Shown here: positions 11,757-22,042 of the stretch, piece by piece
Layout: every line of letters starts with the position of its first letter
Position numbering within the stretch: position 1 is the first letter of the stretch
Assembly (NCBI GenBank): GCA_945643635.1
Contig: CALZFC010000055.1
Coordinates: 1,906,001 to 1,970,000, forward strand
Reading direction: 5' to 3'
DNA length: 64,000 nt
DNA from: Allodiplogaster sudhausi
Taxonomy: Eukaryota; Nematoda; Chromadorea; Rhabditida; Diplogasteridae
The notes under the pieces: model-generated
What the model saw: only the letters and a program-made list of their open reading frames with translations
Database searches by the model: none
What the model was told of the DNA's origin: nothing
Made by a program: the position numbers and the translations under genes

Positions 11757-14156
11757 ATGGCGGCAGCCATAAAAACAGGTTTGCCTCTTAACCTCAATCT
11801 GAAAATCTTTCCAAGACATCAGCCACTGGATCTTTTCTTAATTTCTTATTTTCTAACGATTCAGTTCTCTTTCAGCCTTATCCTTGTTGCTTCTCGTCGC
11901 CGTTGTCTTTGGCAAGTCCTTATATCATATTTTAACTCTTTAGCACCCAACCTTGAGTAGTGCAGCAGACATTTTAATTTTCATGCCATTTCACATATTT
12001 AATATTAAGGCAACAATCCTGCGGCGAAGTCAGAAGGCAATGATTGGTGGTATTCTACGGTAAGGGAATCCTTTATGGATTTGAAATCTCTGAAGTACAT
12101 GTTTACACTTTCTCTAATTGTTTATCCACATGCTAAGCAAAGTAGTGGCGTATTTAAAAATAAGTGAATTAAGGACTTCGTGAACGATAAAAGAGTAATG
12201 TCTTTATCAGGAAAGACCACCGATCGATGAGTTCGGAAGATGCGGAGCGACTCCCTCTCAGCTCTGGCTGGATGTCATGTTCGTCGTGGACTCGTCGCTC
12301 GCCATGGGCAGCCATGGACTCGACAACGTTTGTTTCTTCCCTCTTGAGCTAGCAGCATTCTCCAGTATACTTGGCGATCTCTCAGATACATTTTGCAGTT
12401 TTATAATAGAAAAGCTGAAATAACTTTATGACAAGAAGAGATCTGCAGGTAATCGCCTTCATCCAGGGTATTCTCTACCAGGTCTCCCTCGGTCCTTATC
12501 CCTACCAACTCCGCGCTGGTTAGCGTTCATCAACAACAACATGAATTATCTCCATTTATTTAACAAAACTTTCACTAAGGAATCGTGACATACGCTCGCA
12601 GCCCCGCCCTCACTTACCCGCTCGACTATCTTCGAAATGACGACCAAGTCGATTACATCAACTTGCCCTTCTACGGATCAAAGGAAAGCATTCTCGAAAC
12701 GTCAGACACACTTTTGGAATCCCTCCTGTAATGTTTACAGATCATATCACACATAATAATCAATCAATTCAGAGGCCTCCAGACGGCGCTGGACGGGTTC
12801 AAGGCCAGCCCAGTCTACAACCGAACCTCTCGGCAGGTGGTCGTCGTCATTGCCAGCGTCTACAGGTTTGGGTTTCAAATGGTTTATCCATATCACCAGG
12901 CGAGTTTCAGAAAAGGAGCTGAGAACGACCCGAACAAGTTGGCTAATGGCTTCAAGACTTCTGGCGGAATTCTCATGACTATTGACTACTCGCAGGTGCC
13001 TTCGCTTTTCTGCAATCTTTCTCTCCCTTTATGTGCATATGCACATACTACATACATACCTGTGTGTATGTATCCATAATATCGCGGTTCAATTACTGAA
13101 GCATTCCACTGCTTCAATGAGGTCTAAATGAGCGTGCGATCCTCTTGAGCCGGACGGCGAGTCGAACGATGACCTCGCCGAGTTGTCTTCGCCCGGCTAC
13201 AACTTCACGAATCAGGACAACGACTTCTCCGCCACTGACATGCTCAGAGCATTCACTCACGGTCTGAGTCTCTTGAAAGGACAACGGAAACTCTTCTTCT
13301 TGCAGCCAATTGCTTCTGTCAGACTCAGCTGCGCGGCTATTCCAACGAGGATGACAACACGCCAAATGGAGGCTGCTACGAACCAGTCACACTAGCTGCT
13401 GTCTTCCGGTTAGAGAGAGAAAGAGAGACAGAGAAAAGAGACAGACACAGAGACACGGAAAGAGAGAAAAAGAGAGAGAGAGAGAGAGAGAGAAGGGGTG
13501 AGAGAGGTTTGTCGACAGTGTTTGGGAGAGAGTAAGGTAGAAAAAGAGAAGAGAAAGAGATATTCTAGTGCGGCAAACAACAACTGCAAGAAGAAGAGCT
13601 TCGGAATGCCCAAGATCACCTCAGGCAACAAGGCGTACTTCATTGAAAGCCGTACGCAACGCTTATTCTGCGAATTTCTAGGCGGTCGAATAAGTGTTTG
13701 ATTCAAAGCAGCTCTATTTGAATGACTCTGCCTAGAATTCCAATATGGCAGCAAGATTTGGACTGGCCTGGAGTACTCGAGCCTCAACGGCAGCTACTTC
13801 TGGGCCGACGGCACCAATGTCAGTTTGCCGGTCTTCAACCCATATCGATTGTACTATAAAAAATATCTACACGAGGAGCGAATATCTTGTAATTTTAAGT
13901 TCGACCGATACTCTGACTATGCGCCGTGGGGATCAGGCGAGCCAAATACCAACAAAGGAGAGTGCGTGTACCAGTACCAGGTTCGTCTGTCTTCTTATAC
14001 ATATCTTTCCTACTGAAATAACAAGAAACATATCGAATGAATGTATTCTGGTTGCAGTACCGCTGGTACCACGACAAGTGCATGAGCAGTTACCAGTACG
14101 CGTGCGAAGCAACTCCCTGCAGCACCGACAACTACTGCTACCCATCACAGCCATAA
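11757..14156 (+). CDS. secreted vWA + C-type lectin protein (lectin A), 384 aa
   Basis: Secreted nematode CLEC-type protein, probably in gut lumen or immune defence. Fourteen exons: 11757-11778, 11876-11911, 12010-12059, 12211-12327, 12449-12518, 12580-12700, 12773-12865, 12911-12995, 13150-13261, 13306-13408, 13569-13651, 13736-13818, 13900-13980, 14058-14156. They give a signal peptide (ALSLLLLVAVVFG) and a vWA domain (about 50-250) with strand DVMFVVDSS. Its MIDAS reads DSSLA, so the last Ser of DxSxS is missing. A linker with ANCFCQTQL leads to a CTLD (about 270-384) with WTGLEY, WGSGEPN and CEATPC. EPN is the mannose-type loop, but the WND partner is changed to WYHD, so sugar binding is doubtful. 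Intron 2 has a GC donor (11912). Tandem paralogue of the gene at 15372. Confidence 0.92.
13409..13500. repeat. (GA)n-rich tract in lectin A intron 10
   Basis: GA-rich simple sequence inside the intron after exon 10. Lectin B has a similar GA-rich tract in the same intron (17318-17425), so the tract pre-dates or was copied with the duplication. Confidence 0.9.
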
Positions 14157-14732
14157 GATAAAGAAGATACCTCTCACCATCTTCGCCCTCCAAATCTTCA
14201 TCAGACTTCCGATATGCGGAAATTTCCTTCAATCTACATACATATATGCATAAAACCTCTTCAGTAAATCCAAAAACCTCAAAATTGCTCAACACATCAT
14301 TGCAATGCAATCAGAAACGCAGGAAGCATTTGATCGATGATCTTTAAAAAATGATGACAATCGTGAAGCTATCTTTTATCTCCCATCTCTTCGCTTTCCA
14401 TTCAATTGCTCTCTCCCATTTAACATCCTTCCCCTTTTCATCTTGCACCCATTCAGAATCAGCAAAACCGAATACGCCACCCCCATTATTATCGAAAAGA
14501 AAATCGTAATATCTTAGTTCTGCAATTGAAACTGATCTTTCTGATTCTGAGCCGTATTCCACTATTCTGCTGCGTTACAAAATATAAAAATATAAAGATC
14601 AATAGAACTCTTCTCCAGAAGACCACTTGCCGATTGAATAAGAAAAAACTATGAAACATTACATATTTTCCTTTCACGTTATGCTACCACGCCCTTCGTT
14701 TTCCGGCTGATAAGATAGGAGAAGCAGGTGAA

Positions 14733-14825
14733 GCATTGTCTATTTAATAGGTAGCTCTAAATGTTCAGGTAGAGGGCGTGTCCGTCATCTGCCAGAACAT
14801 TTAGTGCTACCTATTAAATAAATGC
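14733..14825. ncRNA. microRNA-precursor-like hairpin between the two lectin genes
   Basis: Two 26-nt arms, 14741-14766 (begins TATTTAATAGGTAGC) and 14795-14820 (ends GCTACCTATTAAATA), are reverse complements except for one internal mismatch. The pairing continues outward with GCATT/AATGC past a 3-nt bulge and partly inward (GGTAGA/TCTGCC). The whole forms a stem of about 90 nt with a short loop. Length and near-perfect pairing fit a pre-miRNA on either strand. A small inverted-repeat element is the alternative. I did not recognise a known mature sequence. Confidence 0.45.
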
Positions 14826-15238
14826 GAGCATGTCTGTCCTACTCAATTAGACAACACGAGTCCTGATGAAATAGCTTCATATAAAAATAAAATAAAATAA
14901 GTAAAAAGATTCAGGCTTAGAAATTTTCGCATAACGTCTAGGACAAGGAATGGTTTTTAACCCGGACCTGTATAAAGTATTAAAGAGGACGTTTGTGGAA
15001 AACGCTGTGCAATTGTAACACTGACGGGTGCTGGGTCAAACTTGAATTTATTTATTTCATTACTTCATCCAAATTTCTTCAATTGGTCAGCGCCTCAGAG
15101 AACAATTTAACTTGCTTGAAAAGTAAAACCTTTCCTGGTAAGACGATTCAAAGGTTTAAACTTCTCGACATCACTTCAAGCAGATGAGCTCTGGTAACTA
15201 CCGCCCTCCCTCCTCCATTACTCGAACATCTCAGCTTC

Positions 15239-15303
15239 CAGCCTAAGCGAGCATTGAACTCTGCGATGCCTTCTTATACGGGATTGTGCGATAAGAGTGA
15301 TAA
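15239..15303 (+). promoter_or_regulatory. conserved upstream block of lectin B with two GATA motifs
   Basis: Matches the block before lectin A: CTAAGCGAGCA, TGAACTCTGCGA and a TATA-like CTTATACGG. CGATAAG (15289-15295) and TGATAA (15298-15303) follow. The copy has one extra GATA-like site compared with lectin A. Confidence 0.5.
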
Positions 15304-15371
15304 AGGAGATATGGTTGAGAGACCCGCCTCGCATCAAAGGCAAACTGCCATCAGTTACAAGGGCCGCTGTC

Positions 15372-18225
15372 ATGAGAGCAGGTTCGCTTCTTCACTTCTT
15401 TTTTTTTTACACCTGCACCACAATTCAACTTCATTGCAGAGCATGCATATGTACATATACATATGTACATATGCGTGTCAACTAGATACATACCTAAAAT
15501 AGATAATTTCTAACTTTCAGCTTTGGCCGTTTCCCTACTCCTTCTTTTCATCACCGTTTCGGGTACTTTTACTTCTCTTATACAGAGTCAAATGCATTTG
15601 GGATATTTAGATGGAATCTGATATAGGCGTTCAGTGAAAATCCAGATGAGATTTGGAAAAAGAATGGAGTCTTTATAATCAAAATTGCTTAAGGTGGGAA
15701 GTCTCCAGCGAAAGGAGATTCTCCCGACTATTGGACTGATGACTACACACCACAAACACCAGCGGAAGCAGAAACAACAGCGGAATCGCAAGAAACTACT
15801 TACTCTACAATGATCTTGCCAGTAACATCGGCTACGGATTATTACCCAACCGTACGACTCTAATAAATATATAACACAGGAAATAGGAGATTAGTAGAGT
15901 AAGAATATATTTCCTTGCATGACAGAGGGGACCAATAGACGAGTTCGGAAGATGCGGAGCGACTCCCTCTCAGCTCTGGCTGGATGTCATGTTCGTCGTG
16001 GACTCGTCGCTAGCCATGGGCAGCCATGGACTCGACAACGTTAGCATTCTCATTCCATCAGAAATTCGATAAAAAAAATAAACTTAAATTAAACCGAGTA
16101 AATTGTTTAAAGTAATGACTTCAGGTCATCGCCTTCATCCAGGGAGTTCTCTACCAAGTCACGAAAGGCCCTTATCCTTACCAACTTCGCGCCGGTGAGT
16201 TCATTACGAGTAAAAAAGAAGTGACGGCTTCCTGCATGAACTGACCCTGGCAGTGAGTCATTCAAAATGACCCCCACACAGGAATCGTGACTTATGCTCG
16301 TAATCCGTCGTTGACTTATTTCCTCGGCTCAATTCTCAATGATGACCAAGTCGACTACATCAATTTGCCCTTCTACGGATCGAAGGAAAGCATTCTCGAG
16401 ACGTTGGTGACTACTCCATATTTCACAATCTGGATGAAACTGACGATAATTACAATTTATATATGACTAGACGAGTTACTTATATATGCACATACTTTTC
16501 TACGCACATACATATATATGTACATATATTTGACATCAATTTATTTTCAACTTCAGCGGCCTCCAAACTGCCCTTGATGACTTCAAGAACAGGCCATATT
16601 ACAACCGAGCGGCCAGGCAGGTTGTCGTGGTCATAGCCAGTGTGTACAGGTTTGTTGAGGATCCTCCAGCAATGTTTGGAGAAACATGCTGATCTTTTAT
16701 AAAAAATGTAGTTATCATCAGCGGGAGAACCGGTAAAAGTATGACGAGATTGAGGCATTCATTTCTTCAGGAAGGGGGCAGAGAATGACCCGAACAAGCT
16801 AGCGAATGGCTTCAAGACTTCCGGTGGAATCCTCATTACTGTCGACTATTCACAGGTTCAATTTATCAGTGGAAGTGCTCTGTGAAAAATTAATTGTAAG
16901 TTGAAGGTATTCAAAGGTAATTATAAAATAACACCGATGTTGCGCATGGTCCTATTAAAACGTTCTGTAACAAGAAACTCTTGACCGGATTAGTTAAACG
17001 AAAGTAAGAAGAATGTCTTGAGCCCGACGGGGAGTCCAACGCCGACCTCGCAGAGTTGTCATCGCCCGGCTTCAACTTCACCAACCGAAACCAGGAGTTT
17101 TCTGCCGACAATCTCCTCCAGGCCTTCACTCACGGTTAGAGTCGCCTTTTTAAGCTGATTAAACTTTTCCCCACACGGCTCTATTTATCATTTTTTATGA
17201 CAAGTTCTTTGCAGCGAATTGCTTCTGTCAGACTCAGCTGCGCGGCTACTCCAATGAGAACGACATGACTCCGAATGGAGGCTGCTACGAGCCTGTCACT
17301 CTCGCTGCTGTCTTCCGGTTAGAGAGAGAGGCTGAGAAAAAGAGAGAGCGAGAGATGGAGAAAGAGAGAGCGAGAGAGAACCAGAGAAGGAGAGATGAAG
17401 AGAGAGGGAGCAATCGAGGAAGAAAGGGGGAACGATTAAAAAAAATTTTCATAGTATTGCTGGAGTTGTTATTCCTGTGAATAGCTGATAGATCTCTTCA
17501 GTGCGGCAAATGGGAACTGCCAGAGAAAGAACTACACGATGCCAAAGATCACCTCCAGAAGCAAGGCCACCTTCGTTCTTAATCGTGCGTTGCTTTTTAG
17601 TCATGTTATTCATCACTAATACGTGGGGATTGCAACTATGTATGTACATAAATGAGCTTGGTGAGAAGCATAAATGATTGAGAATTCGACTCGCGTACCA
17701 AGGTCTGGACTGGGCTTGAGTACTCGAACGGCCGTTACTACTGGGCCCAGGACGGATCTACCGTCAGTTCATTTTCTACCCTTGAGAATACCGTGCTTGA
17801 GATGGAGGTTTCTTTTCGAGGATCAGGAGATTCCATCTCACACAAATTCCGTCTGTATCTGACCATGAGACTCCTCAATGAGACCCTTTTAGTTCGACCG
17901 CTACTATGACTACGCTCCGTGGGGACCGGGCGAGCCGAAGACTTATAACGGAGACTGCATCTACCAATACTACTACTCTGGATTCCAGGTTCAGTCTCTA
18001 TCTTCACTTTGGGAGTGCTACTGGAGGATAACGGACCATAAATTGTGAAAATTTTTTATCAGTACGAGGAATAAGTTAAAGTAAATTTCTAATTAAAACC
18101 AAGAAAATACGGAAAGCCGACTTCAGCTTGGATGGTACCACGACAGATGCCTAAACAGTTACCAATACGCCTGCGAGGCAACTCCCTGCAGCACCGACAA
18201 CTACTGCTACCCATCCCAGCCATAG
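15372..18225 (+). CDS. secreted vWA + C-type lectin protein (lectin B), 421 aa
   Basis: Tandem paralogue of lectin A with the same 14-exon structure: 15372-15381, 15521-15562, 15694-15851, 15926-16039, 16125-16194, 16282-16402, 16557-16649, 16771-16855, 17023-17134, 17215-17317, 17502-17584, 17683-17762, 17893-17988, 18127-18225. The signal peptide (ALAVSLLLLFITVSG) is followed by a Ser/Thr-rich stretch of about 50 residues in exon 3 (TPQTPAEAETTAESQETTYS). That exon is three times longer than in A and looks like an O-glycosylated stalk. The vWA domain keeps DVMFVVDSS with the same incomplete MIDAS. The CTLD has WTGLEY and WGPGEPK, with EPK in place of the EPN of lectin A, which suggests a different or lost ligand. 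Exon 4 is almost identical to that of A although other exons differ clearly. Confidence 0.92.
17318..17425. repeat. GA-rich tract in lectin B intron 10
   Basis: Purine tract in the intron after exon 10, at the same place as the one in lectin A. Confidence 0.9.
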
Positions 18226-18328
18226 GCTAACCACGATTTCTTTCACTGTCTTCGCACTCCAAATCTTCATCAGGCCGTTAATAAAAACGGAAATTTCTTC
18301 CAATATACACACGCATTTATGTATGTTT

Positions 18329-18334
18329 AATAAA
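18329..18334 (+). terminator. poly(A) signal AATAAA of lectin B
   Basis: Canonical AATAAA about 105 nt after the lectin B stop codon. It is preceded by a 3' UTR stretch (CTCCAAATCTTCATCAG) shared with lectin A. Confidence 0.5.
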
Positions 18335-18650
18335 AAATTTATCTCATAATTGCTTAACACACCATTACTTACATACATATGTATGACGTGTCTACAAAAT
18401 AGTGTATCTTTTTCTCTCTCTCTCTCTCAATCTCTCTCTCGCTCTCTGGATTCCTCTGCTCTACTGTTTCTTTTTCCCTACTATTCCGGAATTTTTCTAC
18501 CTTTATAACCATTTTTCTACACAATTCGAGATTCCGTAGCTATTTCCATTCTCTTTCTCTCTCTGCCTTCTCATCCTCTCCTTGTCTCTCTCCTTCACTC
18601 TCACTCCCTCGTTCTCAAACTCCTTCATTGGCTCTCTCTCTCACTCTCTT

Positions 18651-18684
<34 letters not shown>

Positions 18685-19570
18685 TGTAAGTAGAAGAAAA
18701 GAGCAGCGAATTAAAGATGGAAAATGGACAAGAACAGAGAAGAAGGCAGAGAAAGGGAAGGAGTTTAGGGCTGCAGAGAAGAGATGAAAAGAGCGCAGAG
18801 GCCAAAGACCCATTCTAGTGCACCATGAGACTGGAAAGATGCACGCTTGTATGCCAACGAGTGACGAGAGAGGCAGAGAGAGGCAGACAGACAGTGACAG
18901 AAAGAGAAACAGAGAGTAAGACAGATAGTGACAGAGAGAACGATATTGTGAGAGAGAGAAAGATACAGCCATAGAAAGATAGCCAGACGTAAACAAGTTT
19001 GCCCGTGCAAAAAGGACTATGGCTGCGAGAAAGTAGAGACAGCATGCTGCACGACACTCCGCCCTCTTCTTGCGACTCAGGTCCCCAAATACTGAAACCA
19101 GAATATTATAAATATTAGAAATAAACTACATATTTCATTTTCATTCTGCGTGCTTTCCTGTACACTTCCAATTTTACTGCGAAATTCCATTATATGCAAT
19201 AAGTGCATTCGTTTAGCACATTTTGAACAGTCCCCTTCATGTTCTAAATTCAGTTTGAACGTCTTCGTGTTAGGTTCTGTCTTGTTTCCCAGGTAGAAGT
19301 TTCTCTCTTTCTTACGAGCTTTCATTTCTGTCTCGCTATTTGAGCTACCCGCTTCTGCTATTGCCTGAGCTGGCATCCTCGTCGTTTTCTTTACTAGTGC
19401 CCAGACCTGTCATTGCTCAATGGAACTGATAGGAATTCTCTAGCAGAAATAAATAGTATGAGAAGGAAGGAAGCAGCGGATGAATCACGAAGGGGAAGAG
19501 GGTTTTGAGGTTTTTGACAGAGAGCGAGGAAAGAGAAAGAGATTGAGAGCAAGAAAGAGAGTGAGAGAGA

Positions 19571-19617
<47 letters not shown>

Positions 19618-19700
19618 AAGCGAAGAGAGGGACAGCCAGAATCAGATACAGTGGAGAGTGCACAGTGACTGGTAGGCACATGCCACGCCACTTCTCCCTC
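18335..19700. other. repeat-rich intergenic region
   Basis: No gene recognised. CT tracts lie at about 18411-18680, a looser GA/GACA region at about 18860-18970 and a pure (GA)n at about 19574-19615. The open frames here translate simple repeats. Confidence 0.7.
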
Positions 19701-19789
19701 TCCGCTCTTCTGAACTCTGGCGGTTGTTGGTATTTATGTGACTGTTCTCGCAGTTGTTGACAGTTCTACGTTTGATCTTCGGTTTCATT

Positions 19790-19795
19790 TGATAA
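19790..19795 (+). promoter_or_regulatory. TGATAA GATA-like site upstream of GST
   Basis: TGATAA lies about 45 bp before the GST start codon. It fits a WGATAR motif, but a six-base match alone is weak. Confidence 0.3.
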
Positions 19796-19839
19796 TCTAT
19801 GAAATGTTCAATAATAAACAAATGACTAGTAGAGAAAGA

Positions 19840-20947
19840 ATGCCTTCGTACAAGCTGCATTACTTTGACCTGCGAGGGAGAGGAGAGTCCATCCGCCATC
19901 TCTTCCTCCTGGCTGGCCAGCCATTCGAAGACGTCCACTATGGAGAGAACTGGCCACAGCACAAGGAAGGTTACTTTCAGTAGATTACACCACCACTCTC
20001 TTATCAAATAATCAAAGAGAAATAAATGATTGCAGAGATGCCCCTTGGCCAAGTGCCAGTGCTCGAGATCGACAACTACAAACTGGCGCAGACCATGACC
20101 ATTCACAGATACCTCGGCAATGCATTTGGTAAGCTTTCTACTTAGGCTTCGGATCAACGAAATAGACTCCAGGTCTTGCCGGAACAACTCCCCTTGAGAA
20201 GGCGAAGCTCGACATGATTGGAGAGGTATGTTAAAGAGTTGCATCATTGAGATATGTTTAAGTAAGGAAGAAGTGCTACAACTGACTGTGTCTTCTTAGG
20301 TGGTGCAAGACCTGTGGGCGGAAGAGGGCCCTCTCTGGTTCGGCCGCGTGCTTCTTGGAATGCGCCCTGACATCAGCACTCAGGTCTGCCATTCTTTATC
20401 CTTCAGATTGTCTGAAAATGCATTTGTTGGAAAATAAAGATGTCATTAAAACGAAAGAAAATAAATGGCACCTTGTTAACAGGGGCAGAAGGACGCTTTC
20501 TTCAAGGACAAAGTTCGTCCAGCCATCGACAAGTTTGCGCCTCTCATTGAGAAGTTCCTTCTGGAAAACGGCAACAACGGCCTCTTTATGGGCGATAAGG
20601 TAAGCTGTATCTCTTTACATGTTTCGGTGAGTGGAAATAAGCCGTAAACCGGAAATATCTTTCCTGACCACTTACAAATAGGAAACATGGGTGGATCTGT
20701 TCGCGGCGGAGAGCTTCGTCCGCTTCGTTGACTTCGGCGAGAAGGACTGCCTCGATGCCTACCCTCACATCAAGGTCTCCACCTGTTTTCTCCACATTTA
20801 ATCTTCCAAATTAGCTTTTTTTTTTAATAAATTGAAACTAAAATGAACAAATACGAAACGAACATTATTGAGGATCTGATTGCTCGTGTCCACGCAATTC
20901 CAGCAATTCGCAAGCACATCGAAGAGCGTCACGACATGATCATCTGA
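19840..20947 (+). CDS. sigma-type glutathione S-transferase, 214 aa
   Basis: Cytosolic enzyme that conjugates glutathione to electrophiles; the nematode sigma-like group also includes prostaglandin-D-synthase relatives. Seven exons: 19840-19969, 20036-20128, 20173-20225, 20300-20383, 20483-20599, 20682-20774, 20873-20947. The N-terminal thioredoxin-like domain starts MPSYKLHYFDLRGRGESIR, with the catalytic Tyr at residue 8. GQVPVLE gives the glutathione-site cis-Pro and LAQTMTIHRYL follows. The helical C-terminal domain has NNGLFMGDKETWVDLF and ends HIEERHDMII. The length is usual for the family. Two in-frame ATGs lie upstream (19801 and 19822), but the family start is at 19840. The last intron ends with a GAG acceptor. 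Confidence 0.95.
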
Positions 20948-21006
20948 AGCGGAGTCTGTAACGGAGATCATCTCTCCGCCCTCGTACTCATCACAGATCA
21001 ATTATA

Positions 21007-21012
21007 AATAAA
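21007..21012 (+). terminator. poly(A) signal AATAAA of GST
   Basis: Canonical AATAAA 60 nt after the GST stop codon. Confidence 0.6.
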
Positions 21013-21489
21013 CCATTTCTTTTGAAGTAGGCATTCCCATGAACACTGTCGATTTTCTTTAGTTTATGAATCATTTATGAATAAAGGACTGTTCGAAAAT
21101 CAACTCTGTTTACGTGGACGATGTCATGAAGAGGGAAAGAAAGAACATACAAGTACAAGATGTGTGAATCTTAACTTAAAGATCATTTAAAACACACATC
21201 GGCGATATGTATTGCGCCTGGAATACTTTGGGCTCTAACGGACGCTCTGTGATAACAAGTATGTACTGTACTCAGTTGGTGAAATGAACTTGGATGAAAT
21301 TAACATGAATTCACGAAGGGAAATATAATAATTTATGAACCAGGTAGATGCTTTACCAATCGCAGGAAATATTCATCGCGAGTTCTTTAATAGCTAGCGA
21401 GTATCTTGGAAGAAGCCTAGGTGGTAAGTTATTTTTGAGCATTGGTTCGTGCGAAATCTACTTTGATTAACAATGCGTTTTCACATTAG

Positions 21490-21738
21490 TTCCCGTTGAT
21501 CTTCGTGCAAACTCTGGCGGTGTGCATCTCTTTCACGTGCGAAATGTCCGCTGTTGATTGTTGTATCAAGTTTGCACTTTCTCCATGTGTTTGTTATGTC
21601 CGAAAAGATCGCCTGATTCTTCCCTCAATCAGATCGTCCGCTTCTTCTCCGTCCACCGAATTTCTTTCATTTCTGCACAAATTGTTCCCATCTCATTGTC
21701 AGTCGCTGCTCGGAAAGAATGTCTTAGCTGCTCGATTG
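21490..21738 (+). other. possible upstream membrane exon of HMG-CoA reductase
   Basis: An 83-codon open stretch is flanked by TTAG (21486-21489) and a GT. Its phase would join the HMGR exon at 22043. It starts with a hydrophobic segment (PLIFVQTLAVCISF) followed by a Cys-rich part, which could be a remnant of the HMGR membrane anchor. The rest looks like chance sequence and no matching upstream exon was found. Confidence 0.25.
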
Positions 21739-22042
21739 GTCTGAGAGTTAGTTTTCTATTGATCTGCATGGTCTTTCCGCCCCTCTGCTGAGTTGGAATT
21801 GTTGATTTGTCGTGTGTGTTGTGCTGGAACACGTCAGCCTCCATGAAGTGCCCTGTATCATAAGTAGGCATTACTTGCCAGTCAGGTTCCCTTCAACTTT
21901 GATTCTGCATTTATTTTCGCATTCCTGTTTCTGCTGTAATGGCTGTTCTTTCGAGCTCCCACTCCTATTCGGTAACTGTAGAATTGTTCGATTGAGTCGC
22001 TCATATTTTTTTAATACTTGATTAATGATTAGTTCTCTGCAG

